A stretch of 64,000 nucleotides of DNA from Halothermothrix sp. (GCA_016841825.1 JAENYK010000008.1:105469-169468); one strand, 5' to 3'. Positions 49,862 through 59,061 are shown, numbered from the stretch's first letter. Program-made: numbers and translations. The notes: generated by a model from the sequence alone, not told the origin.

Positions 49862-51745
49862 TTAATAGCTAACTTCTACACTGTAAATTTCAAAATGACA
49901 GTTAAGCGGATCATTGGGAATTCCACTTGAGCTAAAGTCTTGAATATACACAACATAATCACCAGATTGTAAATTCATCAAGATACGGGAATACATCTCC
50001 TGATAGTCATCATTGTATGCAATGAGATTATCATCATCATCGTATAGATACATCTCGGTATCACAATTTTCGTTATAAAAACTTGTTACAAACTCATAGC
50101 TACCTTCCTGTGCAATAGTTATTGGAATCTGACGATAACCTTCAGGATTAGAGATATCTTCACTATAAACAGACGTCTTAATGACATCTACAGGTATAGG
50201 TGCGGTAAAGTTAACAACAGCTTCTTGATCAGCTACAACAGTTACAGTATCTGTATCAACAAAATAATCATTTGTATATTCATCATAGTAGCTAAGAGTT
50301 ACTGTATAGTCATCAGGTTTGATAGCATTGAACAGATAGTTACCAGACTCGCCAGTAGTACCAAAACCAATCAGTTTGCCATTCGAGTTAAATACAGAAA
50401 TAACACCATAGCCAAGATAGACATCATCAGAAATAATGTTAGTAGTAACATTTAAACTACTATACTGCATAGGCTGCAGTGCACCTAATAACGCTTCTAT
50501 ATCCAGTATCCCATAACCTAATTGCTCATTAAAACCCTCACCACGAGCAGTCATCTCAATTTGATTCTTAACTTCCAGTGGAGTCAAATTTGAATCCTTA
50601 GATAATAATAGAGCAGCCGCACCAGTTACAAATGGAGAAGCCATAGAAGTACCCTGTAAATTTGTATAATCATCAGTTATATAAGTTGAAAGAATCTCTA
50701 CACCAGGAGCAGCTACAGAATTCCACCAACCTTGAGTTGAGAAATCTGCTCGAATATCATAAGGGGTAGAAGCTGCTACAGAAACTACACCATTATAAGC
50801 GCTCGGATAACTAATAATACGTTTAGAATCATTACCAGCAGAAGTAACTAACAGAATACCATTATCAAACGCATAGTCAATAGCGTCTTTAAAAGCAAAG
50901 TTATAGCCACGACCACCGATACTCATATTAGCTACAATCCTATATTCTGGATGATCTGCTGCGTAATCACCTAGATAAGTCATAGCTTCAATCAAATAAG
51001 TAGTAAAAATACTTCCTTGATCATCTTCAACTCTTACTGGCAAAATCGGACAATCCCAGGCTACACCTGCAATTTTTCCAGTAGAACCATTATCAGCAGC
51101 AATACCAGCAACGTGGGTACCATGACCATTCAGATCATGCATGTTATTCTCCCCACTCAGTTGAGTAGTAGTATCATAAGCGTCAATGAAAACCTTATCA
51201 GAAAACTCTGGATGGTCAACTTGAACACCAGTATCAACGATAGCTACAATAACATTTGAGTCACCAGTTGTGATATCCCAAGCTGCCTCAGCATTAATAT
51301 TTTCAAAACCCCATTGTGAACTATATCGAGCAGCAGGGGAAGTAGCGTTAATCTCATTATCCCCCATAATGCCATTTATGGTTTCACCAGCAATAGGATC
51401 GATCTCATATCTTAAGTTAGGTTGAGCCAAAAAAATACCAGATTCTCTTCTCAGTTTTTCAATATAAGAAATGGTTGTCTCCCCAGCAGGGACAGAAACC
51501 AATACCCAACCAAGGTTAGACCATTCTTTCAAAACAATAGCATTCTTAGTCAGAGCATTTAATTGAACATCATTAACAACCTTAACCAGAACTTCACCCT
51601 CAACGTAATCCAGACCGTCAAAGTTAAATAAATCAGTGACAGCGGGTTGCTGAGTTTCATTATCAACAGTTACAGGTACCAGAGAACAACCAGCGAACAG
51701 AGCAATAACCGCCAGAACAGATAATAAAGTTAGTATTTTTTTCAC
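49862..51745 (-). CDS. Secreted subtilisin-like serine protease lipoprotein (S8)
   Basis: 627 residues. Signal peptide with lipobox LFAGC (Cys20). A fervidolysin-like propeptide covers about 45-115 (EGEVLVKV, AQPNLRYE). The S8 domain covers about 140-415 with Asp171 (IVDTGV), His208 (NGHGTHVAG) and Ser367 (GTSMASP), all present. A carboxypeptidase-regulatory-like beta domain covers about 425-510 and a bacterial pre-peptidase C-terminal domain about 515-625. It would be anchored in the envelope facing outward and degrade proteins for peptide uptake or maturation. It lies 19 bp after the lipoprotein gene. Confidence 0.93.
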   Translation of the reverse strand: MKKILTLLSVLAVIALFAGCSLVPVTVDNETQQPAVTDLFNFDGLDYVEGEVLVKVVNDVQLNALTKNAIVLKEWSNLGWVLVSVPAGETTISYIEKLRRESGIFLAQPNLRYEIDPIAGETINGIMGDNEINATSPAARYSSQWGFENINAEAAWDITTGDSNVIVAIVDTGVQVDHPEFSDKVFIDAYDTTTQLSGENNMHDLNGHGTHVAGIAADNGSTGKIAGVAWDCPILPVRVEDDQGSIFTTYLIEAMTYLGDYAADHPEYRIVANMSIGGRGYNFAFKDAIDYAFDNGILLVTSAGNDSKRIISYPSAYNGVVSVAASTPYDIRADFSTQGWWNSVAAPGVEILSTYITDDYTNLQGTSMASPFVTGAAALLLSKDSNLTPLEVKNQIEMTARGEGFNEQLGYGILDIEALLGALQPMQYSSLNVTTNIISDDVYLGYGVISVFNSNGKLIGFGTTGESGNYLFNAIKPDDYTVTLSYYDEYTNDYFVDTDTVTVVADQEAVVNFTAPIPVDVIKTSVYSEDISNPEGYRQIPITIAQEGSYEFVTSFYNENCDTEMYLYDDDDNLIAYNDDYQEMYSRILMNLQSGDYVVYIQDFSSSGIPNDPLNCHFEIYSVEVSY

Positions 51746-51764
51746 TATTTACCACTCCTTTCCT

Positions 51765-53450
51765 TTATTGTAAGCCTGTAGTGGTAGTGAAGACAAATTC
51801 ACCATTTACAGAACCAGTGCCATCATACTCTCCGGATGCAGAGAGTGCGTATGAGTAACCATATTCATCAAGCTCACATAAGGTAAACATTTCACTATAA
51901 CTAATATCCCAACTATAAATTCCCCCTGGAGCTAAAGCATTTGCACCCGGAAGATCCAAACTGGTGGTCTCAATTTCTGCTAATAATATCTGATAATTGG
52001 TAGCATCCCACAAAGCCAATTTATAATACATTTCGACCTCTATATCCGTATTAATTTCCTCTGATAAATCATCATACCAGGTGAATTTCGGAGTTAAACT
52101 AATTCCAGTTGCTTCATTTGCTGGAGCTTCTAAATAAGTGTTAAATGAAGGTAAAATATAAACATTACGTTCCATTGCATTGCCAACTCCAAAACTATTA
52201 TATGGGACAACTTTATAATATACTCTAGTATTAACCGTCAGTTTAGCACTCCAGTCATCGTAACGACCACTACCAAGATACTCCGGAGCCACATCACCTA
52301 TCTTTTCCCAATTACTATGATCAAAAGAACGATAGACTGTGAAACCATCTATAGCATCACCTTGATCATAGGTCCAGGTAAGTCTGTTATAAAGGCAAGC
52401 ACCTTCAGGAGCAGCATTAATCTGATCCATATCTTTTCTGATATCTTCTACATCGAGCTGAAGACCATGAGCAGAGTTAATTCTGTCTGCTAAATCCTTA
52501 CCATAGAAAAAGATATTAACGCCCCAGTTATAACTTACTAAATTCAATGATGTAAGCTCGCCCGGGAGTACAGTATCATCAATCGTATTATTAATGGTAA
52601 TAGGGACAATCTTAATAGCGGCATTATCATTATCATCATAGATCAATACTCGCAAATAAGAGTCTCCATTTGGAAATTGAGTTGTGTCAATTTCAATTTC
52701 ATTTTCATCTACAGCATAAACTGATGAGTTCTCATAAGGATATCTTTGCTCTCCACCAAGATAAACGTAATGTAAGTAAATTGGTTGTACACTGTCGACT
52801 TTCACTACAACAGTAAATGTACCACTCAACTCTTGTCCTGGTTCCACATTCAGAGTCATACTAGGAGCTTCAAAAGATCTATTCGGACTAAAAGCGGATC
52901 TTGTTGGAATTTCAAAATCAATTGTCTCATTCGCTGCTACTGTGACATCTTGAACACGAGTAGTAGCTTGACCATCTTTAGTTACCAGAATATCGTTAAC
53001 AACACCTGAAGGAACTGTTAAATTAAAATCACCATTTACATCAGTCTCACTAAAATAACCACCATAAAAAACTCTGGCCCCAACAACACCAGCACCGCCA
53101 CGGCCCTCAACTACAGTACCGGTAATATATGCAGGATCAGTAATAGACATTTCAATGTTTTGAACTGCTTCTTGTTTTGAAATAATTGTTACAGTAGTCG
53201 TATAATCATCGTAACCACTGGCTTTAGCAGTTAAATCATAACTACCTTCATCTAATTCAACAGAATATTGACCTTGAGTATTAGTAGTAACCGTCTTTGT
53301 GCCAACAGTAATTTTAACATTAGCTAATTTGGCGCCATTTTCTTCATCAGTAACAGTACCTATTAAAGTACCATTTTTAGTAAAAAGACCACACCCCGCT
53401 GTAACTACAAGTAAGACAAGAAGCAGACTTAAAACAGCAAATCTTTTCAT
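51765..53450 (-). CDS. Multi-domain beta-sandwich lipoprotein, partner of the subtilase
   Basis: 561 residues. Lipobox VTAGC (Cys20). Two carboxypeptidase-regulatory-like domains follow (about 25-105: GTLIGTVTDEENGAKLANVKI; about 108-185: ITGTVVEGRGGAGVVGARV), then an Ig-like region (about 195-290), and a fibronectin-III-like part (about 350-440: NRLTWTYDQGDAIDGFTVYRS). No catalytic motif is seen. It probably serves as a surface adhesin or scaffold. It is cotranscribed with the protease; their shared regulatory-like domains suggest a common location or binding. Confidence 0.8.
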   Translation of the reverse strand: MKRFAVLSLLLVLLVVTAGCGLFTKNGTLIGTVTDEENGAKLANVKITVGTKTVTTNTQGQYSVELDEGSYDLTAKASGYDDYTTTVTIISKQEAVQNIEMSITDPAYITGTVVEGRGGAGVVGARVFYGGYFSETDVNGDFNLTVPSGVVNDILVTKDGQATTRVQDVTVAANETIDFEIPTRSAFSPNRSFEAPSMTLNVEPGQELSGTFTVVVKVDSVQPIYLHYVYLGGEQRYPYENSSVYAVDENEIEIDTTQFPNGDSYLRVLIYDDNDNAAIKIVPITINNTIDDTVLPGELTSLNLVSYNWGVNIFFYGKDLADRINSAHGLQLDVEDIRKDMDQINAAPEGACLYNRLTWTYDQGDAIDGFTVYRSFDHSNWEKIGDVAPEYLGSGRYDDWSAKLTVNTRVYYKVVPYNSFGVGNAMERNVYILPSFNTYLEAPANEATGISLTPKFTWYDDLSEEINTDIEVEMYYKLALWDATNYQILLAEIETTSLDLPGANALAPGGIYSWDISYSEMFTLCELDEYGYSYALSASGEYDGTGSVNGEFVFTTTTGLQ

Positions 53451-53460
53451 TCTTTCAGTC

Positions 53461-53838
53461 CCCCTTTAAATTAATTCAAAATTTTAATAAAAACTAGCCC
53501 CCTTTCTACAAAATATCGAACATAATTATCTATAATAAATTCTTCATTTGTCAAAAAGATCCTGCAATTTATATAATTTTTTTTCAACTAATTGGCTATC
53601 TAGCCAAAAAACTTTCATAATAGTAAATAGTAGTTTGACTACAATTATTGTATTTTACTTATATTCCGAAAATTTAAAGTAATTGAACATTTCTTTATAA
53701 AATATTAACAATTATACTCATTTTAAATCATTCAAACTGACATTAGTCATTTTTTATTTATAAATTTTTTAAGCCTTGACAATACTTCTGGTTGATTCTT
53801 TATTACTAAATTTATCTAATGATGTTGCTATCTCAGAT
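53461..53838. other. AT-rich intergenic region
   Basis: It contains the lipoprotein promoter at 53525-53554. The remaining 280 bp up to the small membrane protein gene are very AT-rich and show nothing I can support. Confidence 0.5.
53525..53554 (-). promoter_or_regulatory. Promoter of the lipoprotein/subtilase operon
   Basis: TTGACA (53549-53554), 18 bp, GATAAT (53525-53530). Partly overlapping is AGGATCT-N14-GAAT (53539-53563), sigma-H-like with one mismatch. Confidence 0.55.
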
Positions 53839-53991
53839 CTACCAACCAATAATTCTACCCATAACTTTTATCGCTCCTTCAGGAATGGGATTATTAATTA
53901 CAAACCATCTGGACACCAGCCAACTACCAACCCCGACAATAGTTCCGATTATAGTTAACATAAGCAGATATTTAATTAATCTTGAAAACAT
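53839..53991 (-). CDS. 50-residue membrane protein downstream of sigF
   Basis: ATG at 53991 with GGAGG 10 bases upstream. One hydrophobic helix (LLMLTIIGTIVGVGSWLV) is followed by a short tail, SRWFVINNPIPEG and VMGRIIGW. I do not recognise the family. It follows sigF by about 130 bp in the same direction, so it may belong to the spoIIA transcript and be made early in sporulation. Bacillus has spoVA genes at this place instead. The ORF has no internal oddity but is small. Confidence 0.5.
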   Translation of the reverse strand: MFSRLIKYLLMLTIIGTIVGVGSWLVSRWFVINNPIPEGAIKVMGRIIGW

Positions 53992-54119
53992 AATAAAGAT
54001 ACCTCCACTAAATATTTTGTTAATAGTATTAGTATCTTTATCATAAATTATGTATTCAATTCCTGAGTGGCAAAATATCTTCTCTACCCCAAATAACTCA
54101 TAACAATAAACCAACTAAA

Positions 54120-54893
54120 TCAAGCCATCATCTCTTTAATCTCTTGCAAAACTTTCTTCTCTAACCGACTAACATGAACCTGAGAAACTCCCAGAACTTC
54201 GGCTATCTCTGTCTGAGTCTTTTCCTGAAAATAGCGTAAATAAACAATCTGTCGTGAACGTTCATCCAATTTAGATAGTACTTGTCGTAAAGCAATTTTA
54301 TTGGTCTCACCTTCAGCAAAACCCATCTCTTCATCGTGAATCTGATCCATTAACAATATTTCTTCTCCTTCTTTCTCATAAATAGGACTAAACAGGGAGG
54401 TGGGATCCTGGTCAGCTTCCATAGCTTTAACGATAATCTCTGTCTCCAATCCAGTCCCAGCACTAATCTCCTGTACAGTTGGTTCCTGACCTTCAGTTTT
54501 AACAAAATAATCCTTAAAGCGTCTGATCTGATTGGCCGACTCTTTTAGAGTCCTACTGACTTTGATTGGGCCATCATCACGCATAAATCGCCGAATTTCT
54601 CCGATAATCCTTGGAACCGCATAAGTTGAAAACTTTAAACCTCGACTCAGGTCAAAATCACGTATCGCCTTAATCAAACCAATAGTCCCTACCTGAAATA
54701 GATCTTCCATCTCATAACCAGAATTTTTAAACCGATGAGTAATCTTCATCACCAGACGCAAATTATGCTGAGCCAATCTCTCCTTAGCCTGGTCATCTCC
54801 CTGTTGAGCTGCCGCAATCAATTTCTTCGTCTCGGATTCACTAAGTAATTTATGTTGGGGAATATTGCCAAATTCCTGGCGATAATCTGCCAT
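54120..54893 (-). CDS. sigF: RNA polymerase sporulation sigma factor F
   Basis: 257 residues. Region 2 (NLRLVMKITHRFKNSGYEMEDLFQVGTIGLIKAI; FDLSRGLKFSTYAVPRIIGEIRR), region 3 and region 4 (QTEIAEVLGVSQVHVSRLEKKVL) are complete. Sigma-F/G members are alike; the position directly after spoIIAA and spoIIAB identifies this as sigma-F, the first forespore-specific factor. It is held inactive by SpoIIAB until septation. Confidence 0.96.
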   Translation of the reverse strand: MADYRQEFGNIPQHKLLSESETKKLIAAAQQGDDQAKERLAQHNLRLVMKITHRFKNSGYEMEDLFQVGTIGLIKAIRDFDLSRGLKFSTYAVPRIIGEIRRFMRDDGPIKVSRTLKESANQIRRFKDYFVKTEGQEPTVQEISAGTGLETEIIVKAMEADQDPTSLFSPIYEKEGEEILLMDQIHDEEMGFAEGETNKIALRQVLSKLDERSRQIVYLRYFQEKTQTEIAEVLGVSQVHVSRLEKKVLQEIKEMMA

Positions 54894-54908
54894 CTTTCAT
54901 CCCCCCAC

Positions 54909-55334
54909 TCATTCTTGTTTTTCCGGAATCTTAACCATCCGAACTTTAGTCCCTTTACCTGTTTCTGACTCAATCTCCATCTCATTCATAAAAGAATTCA
55001 TAAATACCATCCCTAAACCCATTCGCTCTTCACTAGTAGTAAATGAGGGCTGCATAGCTTCTTCAATATCATTAATTCCTATTCCATAATCCTCAACTAC
55101 CATGATTAAGCGATTATCTTCAATCAATAAATTCAACACCACTGTCCCATCAGTTCTATTTTCATAACCATGAATGATACAGTTAGATACCGCTTCTGAA
55201 ATCGCCACTTTAATCTCTTCAATTTCAGCTAAAGTAAAATTCAGCTGAGCAGCAAAGGTAGCTGCTGCCATCCGGGCAAAACCAATATTCTCACTTAAAC
55301 TTGTCATCTTAATTTCCGCTTTATTTTTAGTCAT
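54909..55334 (-). CDS. spoIIAB: Anti-sigma-F factor SpoIIAB
   Basis: 141 residues, GHKL kinase fold: the N-box VAISEAVSNCIIHGYENR, G1 VVEDYGIGI and G2 ERMGLGMVFM motifs are clear. It binds and inhibits sigma-F and phosphorylates SpoIIAA on serine. It lies between spoIIAA and sigF with 15-bp gaps, the universal order. Confidence 0.96.
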   Translation of the reverse strand: MTKNKAEIKMTSLSENIGFARMAAATFAAQLNFTLAEIEEIKVAISEAVSNCIIHGYENRTDGTVVLNLLIEDNRLIMVVEDYGIGINDIEEAMQPSFTTSEERMGLGMVFMNSFMNEMEIESETGKGTKVRMVKIPEKQE

Positions 55335-55349
55335 CTCCCGATCCCCCCC

Positions 55350-55703
55350 TTAAAATCCACTAATATCAAAGGCATCTTCTGCCTGATCTGTATTTTCATA
55401 AATTGATAGCAATTTTAACATACCTGATAACTCAAAAATTCTTTTAACCTGTGGACTAACAGCCACTGCTCCCAATTTGCCGCCCCGTTTACTGATCAGT
55501 TTATATCTACCTAGAATCACTCCCAAACCAGAGCTGTCGATAAAATCAATTCCACGTAAATTCAAAATCATATTTTTTAGAGAGCCGCTATTATTTAAAT
55601 GAAGATCAATCTTGTAACGTAATTCATCTGCTGTATGTAGATCCAGTTCTCCTTTAATGGTGACAAACAAAGTATCCTTTTTCTTCTCAAAAACCAGTTC
55701 CAT
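55350..55703 (-). CDS. spoIIAA: Anti-anti-sigma factor SpoIIAA
   Basis: 117 residues, STAS domain. The phosphorylated serine lies in FIDSSGLGVILGRYK near residue 58. When dephosphorylated it binds SpoIIAB and frees sigma-F in the forespore. First gene of the spoIIA segment driven by the sigma-H-like promoter at 55751-55775; dacF lies upstream and can read through. Confidence 0.96.
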   Translation of the reverse strand: MELVFEKKKDTLFVTIKGELDLHTADELRYKIDLHLNNSGSLKNMILNLRGIDFIDSSGLGVILGRYKLISKRGGKLGAVAVSPQVKRIFELSGMLKLLSIYENTDQAEDAFDISGF

Positions 55704-55750
55704 AATCTCCCTCCCATAACTTTCTATTTTTTCCCACTTTATAAGAATTA

Positions 55751-55775
55751 ATTCTCGTCATAAAAAAAAAATCCT
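55751..55775 (-). promoter_or_regulatory. Sigma-H-like promoter of spoIIAA-spoIIAB-sigF
   Basis: AGGATTT (55769-55775), 14 bp, GAAT (55751-55754). The spoIIA operon is a classic sigma-H target. The -35 element is part of the stem of the hairpin at 55770-55791. Confidence 0.75.
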
Positions 55776-55791
55776 TCATTTTTCAAGGATT
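55770..55791. terminator. Hairpin between dacF and spoIIAA
   Basis: AATCCTT and AAGGATT arms with a short A/T loop and T tails on both strands. It may weaken read-through from dacF. Confidence 0.6.
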
Positions 55792-55818
55792 TTTTCAAAC
55801 TTTTTTTCGATGACACAG

Positions 55819-55845
55819 AAACGAGAGCCCTCGAGCTCTCGTTTT
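55819..55845 (-). terminator. Hairpin directly after dacF
   Basis: AACGAGAGC and GCTCTCGTT arms around a short loop, immediately downstream of the dacF stop at 55850. Confidence 0.6.
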
Positions 55846-55849
55846 CACA

Positions 55850-57052
55850 TTATCGAAATAAATTAGCCAGACTCCTAAACAAATTTTTCAACATCTGGAA
55901 GATTATTTGAAAAATAGACCCTCTAGGCACATCCTCTTTTGCCTTCAAATCTACCCGACCAATCTCTTGCCCCGATTTGAGTATAACCAATTCACCCAAA
56001 ACTTCTCCTGCTTCAATCGGAGCAATAATCTTCTCTTTCAAAACTATTTGGCTGGTAACCTGCTCATCAGACCCTTTGCGTAGTGCGACACTAAAATCCT
56101 TTACTGCAACTACATCCACTTCTTCAATCTTACCTCTAGAAACTCGAACCTTTTGAATAATTTGATCTCTTTTTACCACTTCATGAGCAGCAAATGTATT
56201 AAAACCGTAATTTAACATCGAAGTTATCTCATTAAATCGCACATTAGAAGTAGGTGCTCCGAGTACTATTGCGATAAATCTAAGTCCATTTCTAGTTCCG
56301 GTGGCTGAAAGACAATATTTAGCCTGAGTGGTATATCCAGTTTTCAAACCATCAACGCCTTCATAATGTCGAACCAGTCTATTAGTGTTAGTCAAGCCAA
56401 ATTCACCATTACGGACTGAATCTATCCAGATTGAAGTCCAATTCACAATTTCTGAATGCTTGAGCAATTCTCTGGACATAATACCCACATCTCTAGCCGT
56501 AGTATAATTTCCGTCTTCGCCATCATCAGCGGGTAAGCCTGTTGTGTTATAAAAATAGGTATTACTCAAACCCAATTCCTCCGCCCGTTCATTCATCCTT
56601 TTCACAAAAGCTTCTTCTGTGCCATACAGATATTCAGCTACAGCCACACAGGAATCATTCGCAGAAGCAATAGCGATGGATTTGAGTAGATCATTTAAAG
56701 TCATCTCTTCTCCTACCTCTAAATAAATCTGTGACCCTCCCATACGCATTGCATTTTCACTAACCCGAATCACATCATTCAGATTTGCACGACCGGAATC
56801 TAAGGCTTCCATTGTTAGCAATAAAGTCATTATTTTGGTTATACTTGCCGGAGGTAATCTCTCATCCGCGTTCTCCTCGTAAATAATCTCTCCGGTAGTA
56901 ACCTCCATTAGTAAAGCTGATTTAGACTGAAAAGAGAAATTGGGTTGATCTGCCAGGACTAAAAAGCTGACATTAAATAAAACCAAAAGCACCACCCAAA
57001 GGCTTGCAATATACTGAAGATACACTCGCTTGCGATATCTCCCACCTGTCAT
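55850..57052 (-). CDS. dacF: D-alanyl-D-alanine carboxypeptidase DacF
   Basis: 400 residues from the ATG at 57052 (GGAGGG 8 bases upstream). Signal sequence at about 10-35 ending VLADQ. S11 active site: SITK at 70-73, SAN at 130-132 and KTG at 237-239; C-terminal PBP5-like domain and membrane-binding helix (FQMLKNLFRSLANLF). In Bacillus DacF is made in the forespore and regulates cortex cross-linking; the gene order dacF-spoIIAA-spoIIAB-sigF is the same. A convincing forespore promoter upstream could not be picked out. Confidence 0.93.
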   Translation of the reverse strand: MTGGRYRKRVYLQYIASLWVVLLVLFNVSFLVLADQPNFSFQSKSALLMEVTTGEIIYEENADERLPPASITKIMTLLLTMEALDSGRANLNDVIRVSENAMRMGGSQIYLEVGEEMTLNDLLKSIAIASANDSCVAVAEYLYGTEEAFVKRMNERAEELGLSNTYFYNTTGLPADDGEDGNYTTARDVGIMSRELLKHSEIVNWTSIWIDSVRNGEFGLTNTNRLVRHYEGVDGLKTGYTTQAKYCLSATGTRNGLRFIAIVLGAPTSNVRFNEITSMLNYGFNTFAAHEVVKRDQIIQKVRVSRGKIEEVDVVAVKDFSVALRKGSDEQVTSQIVLKEKIIAPIEAGEVLGELVILKSGQEIGRVDLKAKEDVPRGSIFQIIFQMLKNLFRSLANLFR

Positions 57053-57203
57053 CCCTTTCTCCCTCCTTTGCAACACATTCTTTATAATTCTTATTTAGCA
57101 AAGAGGGGAAATATGAATGAAAAAGGACAGAAATAATATTAATCATAATAAATTTCTTTTAATTTTCAATAAATAATCAATATAAATTACATTTTATACG
57201 ATT

Positions 57204-58127
57204 TTATGCTAATTGTTTTACGCTATTCCCAACTTTTTCAACCAAATTATTATCAGCAGACCGAATAACTTTTAATGCTATCTCCGTTCCTGTAGTCACC
57301 GCCTGTTTGATTCCACGTCCCTGAACGAGTTCATATACCACTCCAGAAAAAAATCCATCACCTGCTCCAGTGCAGTCAATAACTGTCACATCTTTTGAAG
57401 GGTAGTGATCATGTTCCCCAGTTACAATATCATAATACACACAACCCTCACAGTCCAGAGTAATTATTGTTCTTGTACTACCATATTTAGCTAATTTCCT
57501 AACCGCTATCAAAGCATCTTCCCGACTGCTGATCTGCTGACCCAGAAGAATTTCTGCTTCTTCTTTATTGCACACAAAACTATCTAATCCAGCAAGAATT
57601 TCTGGTTGTTTTTTCACTGTCTCCAGATTACCTACTACTCCATAAATTGGAATATTATGAGATTTACAGGCAGAAATCACCATTTCAGGAATTGCGTCTG
57701 TTATATCCACATCCAGAGCAATTCCATGGGTTTTGGCAACTATCTCATCAATCTGGGTTCTTACAAGATATTCTAATTTTTCTAGATTAGGCAAGTGAGA
57801 CACTGAACAGATTAGATTTCCTTGATTGTCAATAACAGCTAACCATATTCCCATACCATTGGGGCATGGCAAAATATACTCGGTATTAACCCCTATTCCG
57901 GATAATCTATCAATCACTTCTTTTCCCAATTGATCGTCATTTACTGTCGAAGCAAAGATACAATCCAATCCCATCATCTGTAGATTTTCAGCAATATTTC
58001 TGGCAGATCCTCCATGAGATCGTAAAACCTGACCAATATTCCTGGCATCTTTCTTGACTGGACCAAAAGACATTCCTTTCAAATCGACAAAAATAGTTCC
58101 AATTACCGTAACACTTTTGCTCATCAT
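57204..58127 (-). CDS. PfkB-family sugar or nucleoside kinase
   Basis: About 307 residues. PfkB signatures: GGSARNIAENLQMMGLD near residue 40 and the DCTGAGDGFFSGVVYEL motif near 250 with the catalytic Asp. Substrates of this family include ribose, pseudouridine, adenosine and fructose-6-P; the sequence around the sugar site does not let me choose. Its closeness to nucleoside phosphorylase genes (59-62 kb) makes a nucleoside or pentose substrate plausible. Start: ATG at 58127 or 58124, after GGAGG. Confidence 0.85.
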   Translation of the reverse strand: MMSKSVTVIGTIFVDLKGMSFGPVKKDARNIGQVLRSHGGSARNIAENLQMMGLDCIFASTVNDDQLGKEVIDRLSGIGVNTEYILPCPNGMGIWLAVIDNQGNLICSVSHLPNLEKLEYLVRTQIDEIVAKTHGIALDVDITDAIPEMVISACKSHNIPIYGVVGNLETVKKQPEILAGLDSFVCNKEEAEILLGQQISSREDALIAVRKLAKYGSTRTIITLDCEGCVYYDIVTGEHDHYPSKDVTVIDCTGAGDGFFSGVVYELVQGRGIKQAVTTGTEIALKVIRSADNNLVEKVGNSVKQLA

Positions 58128-58243
58128 TTCTTCCTCCAATCTAAAAATTATAATAAATTAATGTTTATTTTTCTATGTTTTCTTCTATCTACCAAATTAT
58201 ACCACACATCTTCAAATTAAGCAATTCTTTTTCTCCATACTTC

Positions 58244-58273
58244 TTACAATACATGAACCTTTTTAAGTATACT
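58244..58273 (+). promoter_or_regulatory. Candidate promoter of the ferritin-like gene
   Basis: TTACAA (58244-58249), 18 bp, TATACT (58268-58273), about 40 bp before the ATG. Confidence 0.45.
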
Positions 58274-58313
58274 TCAATATTATAAATATAAAATCACATA
58301 GGAGGAAGAATCC

Positions 58314-58760
58314 ATGTATTATTACTCTTATCCCCAAACATATGACCCTGATCTTCAAAAAGCGTTATATTTGATTAGAAAAGCTGTTGCAGGTGAGACT
58401 GCTGATCGGAAGTTCTATGAATACTTAATAAGTGTAGCACCTACCCAAAGAGAAAAAGAGATTATTGCGGGTATTAGAGATGACGAAATGAAACATTTTG
58501 ATATGTTTCGCAAAATCTATCTTGACATTACCGGATATTATCCCCAGCCTATTGGTGAAGAAGAATTTGAACAACCTGCAAATTATCTGGAAGGGATAGA
58601 AAAAGCTCTCTTTGGTGAATTAAGAGCTATTGAGATGTATCGACAGATATATTTTGGTCTCAGAACCAGACAGCATCGAGATATGCTTTTTGAAATCATC
58701 ACAGACGAAATACGACATTCGGCTATGTATAATTACCTTTATACACGGAATCGAGCCTAA
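58314..58760 (+). CDS. Ferritin-like four-helix protein
   Basis: 148 residues. Two helix pairs carry the diiron-type ligands: E in AVAGETADRKFYEYL, E..H in IRDDEMKHFDMF, E in FGELRAIEMYRQIY, and E..H in ITDEIRHSAMYNYL. This is the ferritin-like/rubrerythrin-like superfamily without a rubredoxin domain, common in spore-formers (some are coat-associated). Role in iron or oxidant handling is inferred from the fold. AGGAGG precedes the ATG. Monocistronic. Confidence 0.85.
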   Translation: MYYYSYPQTYDPDLQKALYLIRKAVAGETADRKFYEYLISVAPTQREKEIIAGIRDDEMKHFDMFRKIYLDITGYYPQPIGEEEFEQPANYLEGIEKALFGELRAIEMYRQIYFGLRTRQHRDMLFEIITDEIRHSAMYNYLYTRNRA

Positions 58761-58790
58761 ATTATCTAAAAAAATACGAAAGGATATCCA

Positions 58791-58826
58791 AAAACAATAA
58801 CCACACCTAAATGTGGCTATTGTTTT
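58791..58826 (+). terminator. Terminator after the ferritin-like gene
   Basis: AACAATA.CCACA and TGTGG.TATTGTT arms around CCTAAA, followed by T-rich sequence. Confidence 0.75.
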
Positions 58827-59027
58827 ATATAGGCCAACGATTGGTGACCAAAGAACAATTTGGTCTATCGACCACTTCTTGTTTTGAAATTGCCTTTTCC
58901 TAAAAATAGCTAAACCGTAATGAGAAAACTTTTCTTTACAATAACTTTCCAGACTGACTAAGCTATCCACCATTCTGTATTACAGTAAGTTATTTAGTAA
59001 TATGTGAAATATATAATTAATAAGGAT
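58827..59027. other. Convergent intergenic gap
   Basis: About 200 bp between two converging terminators. A minus-strand open frame exists here but crosses the terminator at 58791-58826, so I do not call it. Nothing else seen. Confidence 0.5.
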
Positions 59028-59029
59028 TT

Positions 59030-59061
59030 AAAAACCGTTCCAGATGATCCGAAACGGTTTT
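59030..59061 (-). terminator. Terminator after the pyrimidine-nucleoside phosphorylase gene
   Basis: AAACCGTT and AACGGTTT arms (59032-59060), 18 bp past the stop codon, with flanking A and T runs. Confidence 0.75.

Noticed and set aside
58620..58973. 117-codon minus-strand open frame after the ferritin-like gene
   Set aside because: It overlaps the ferritin-like gene antisense, crosses that gene's terminator and has no clear binding site or family match.
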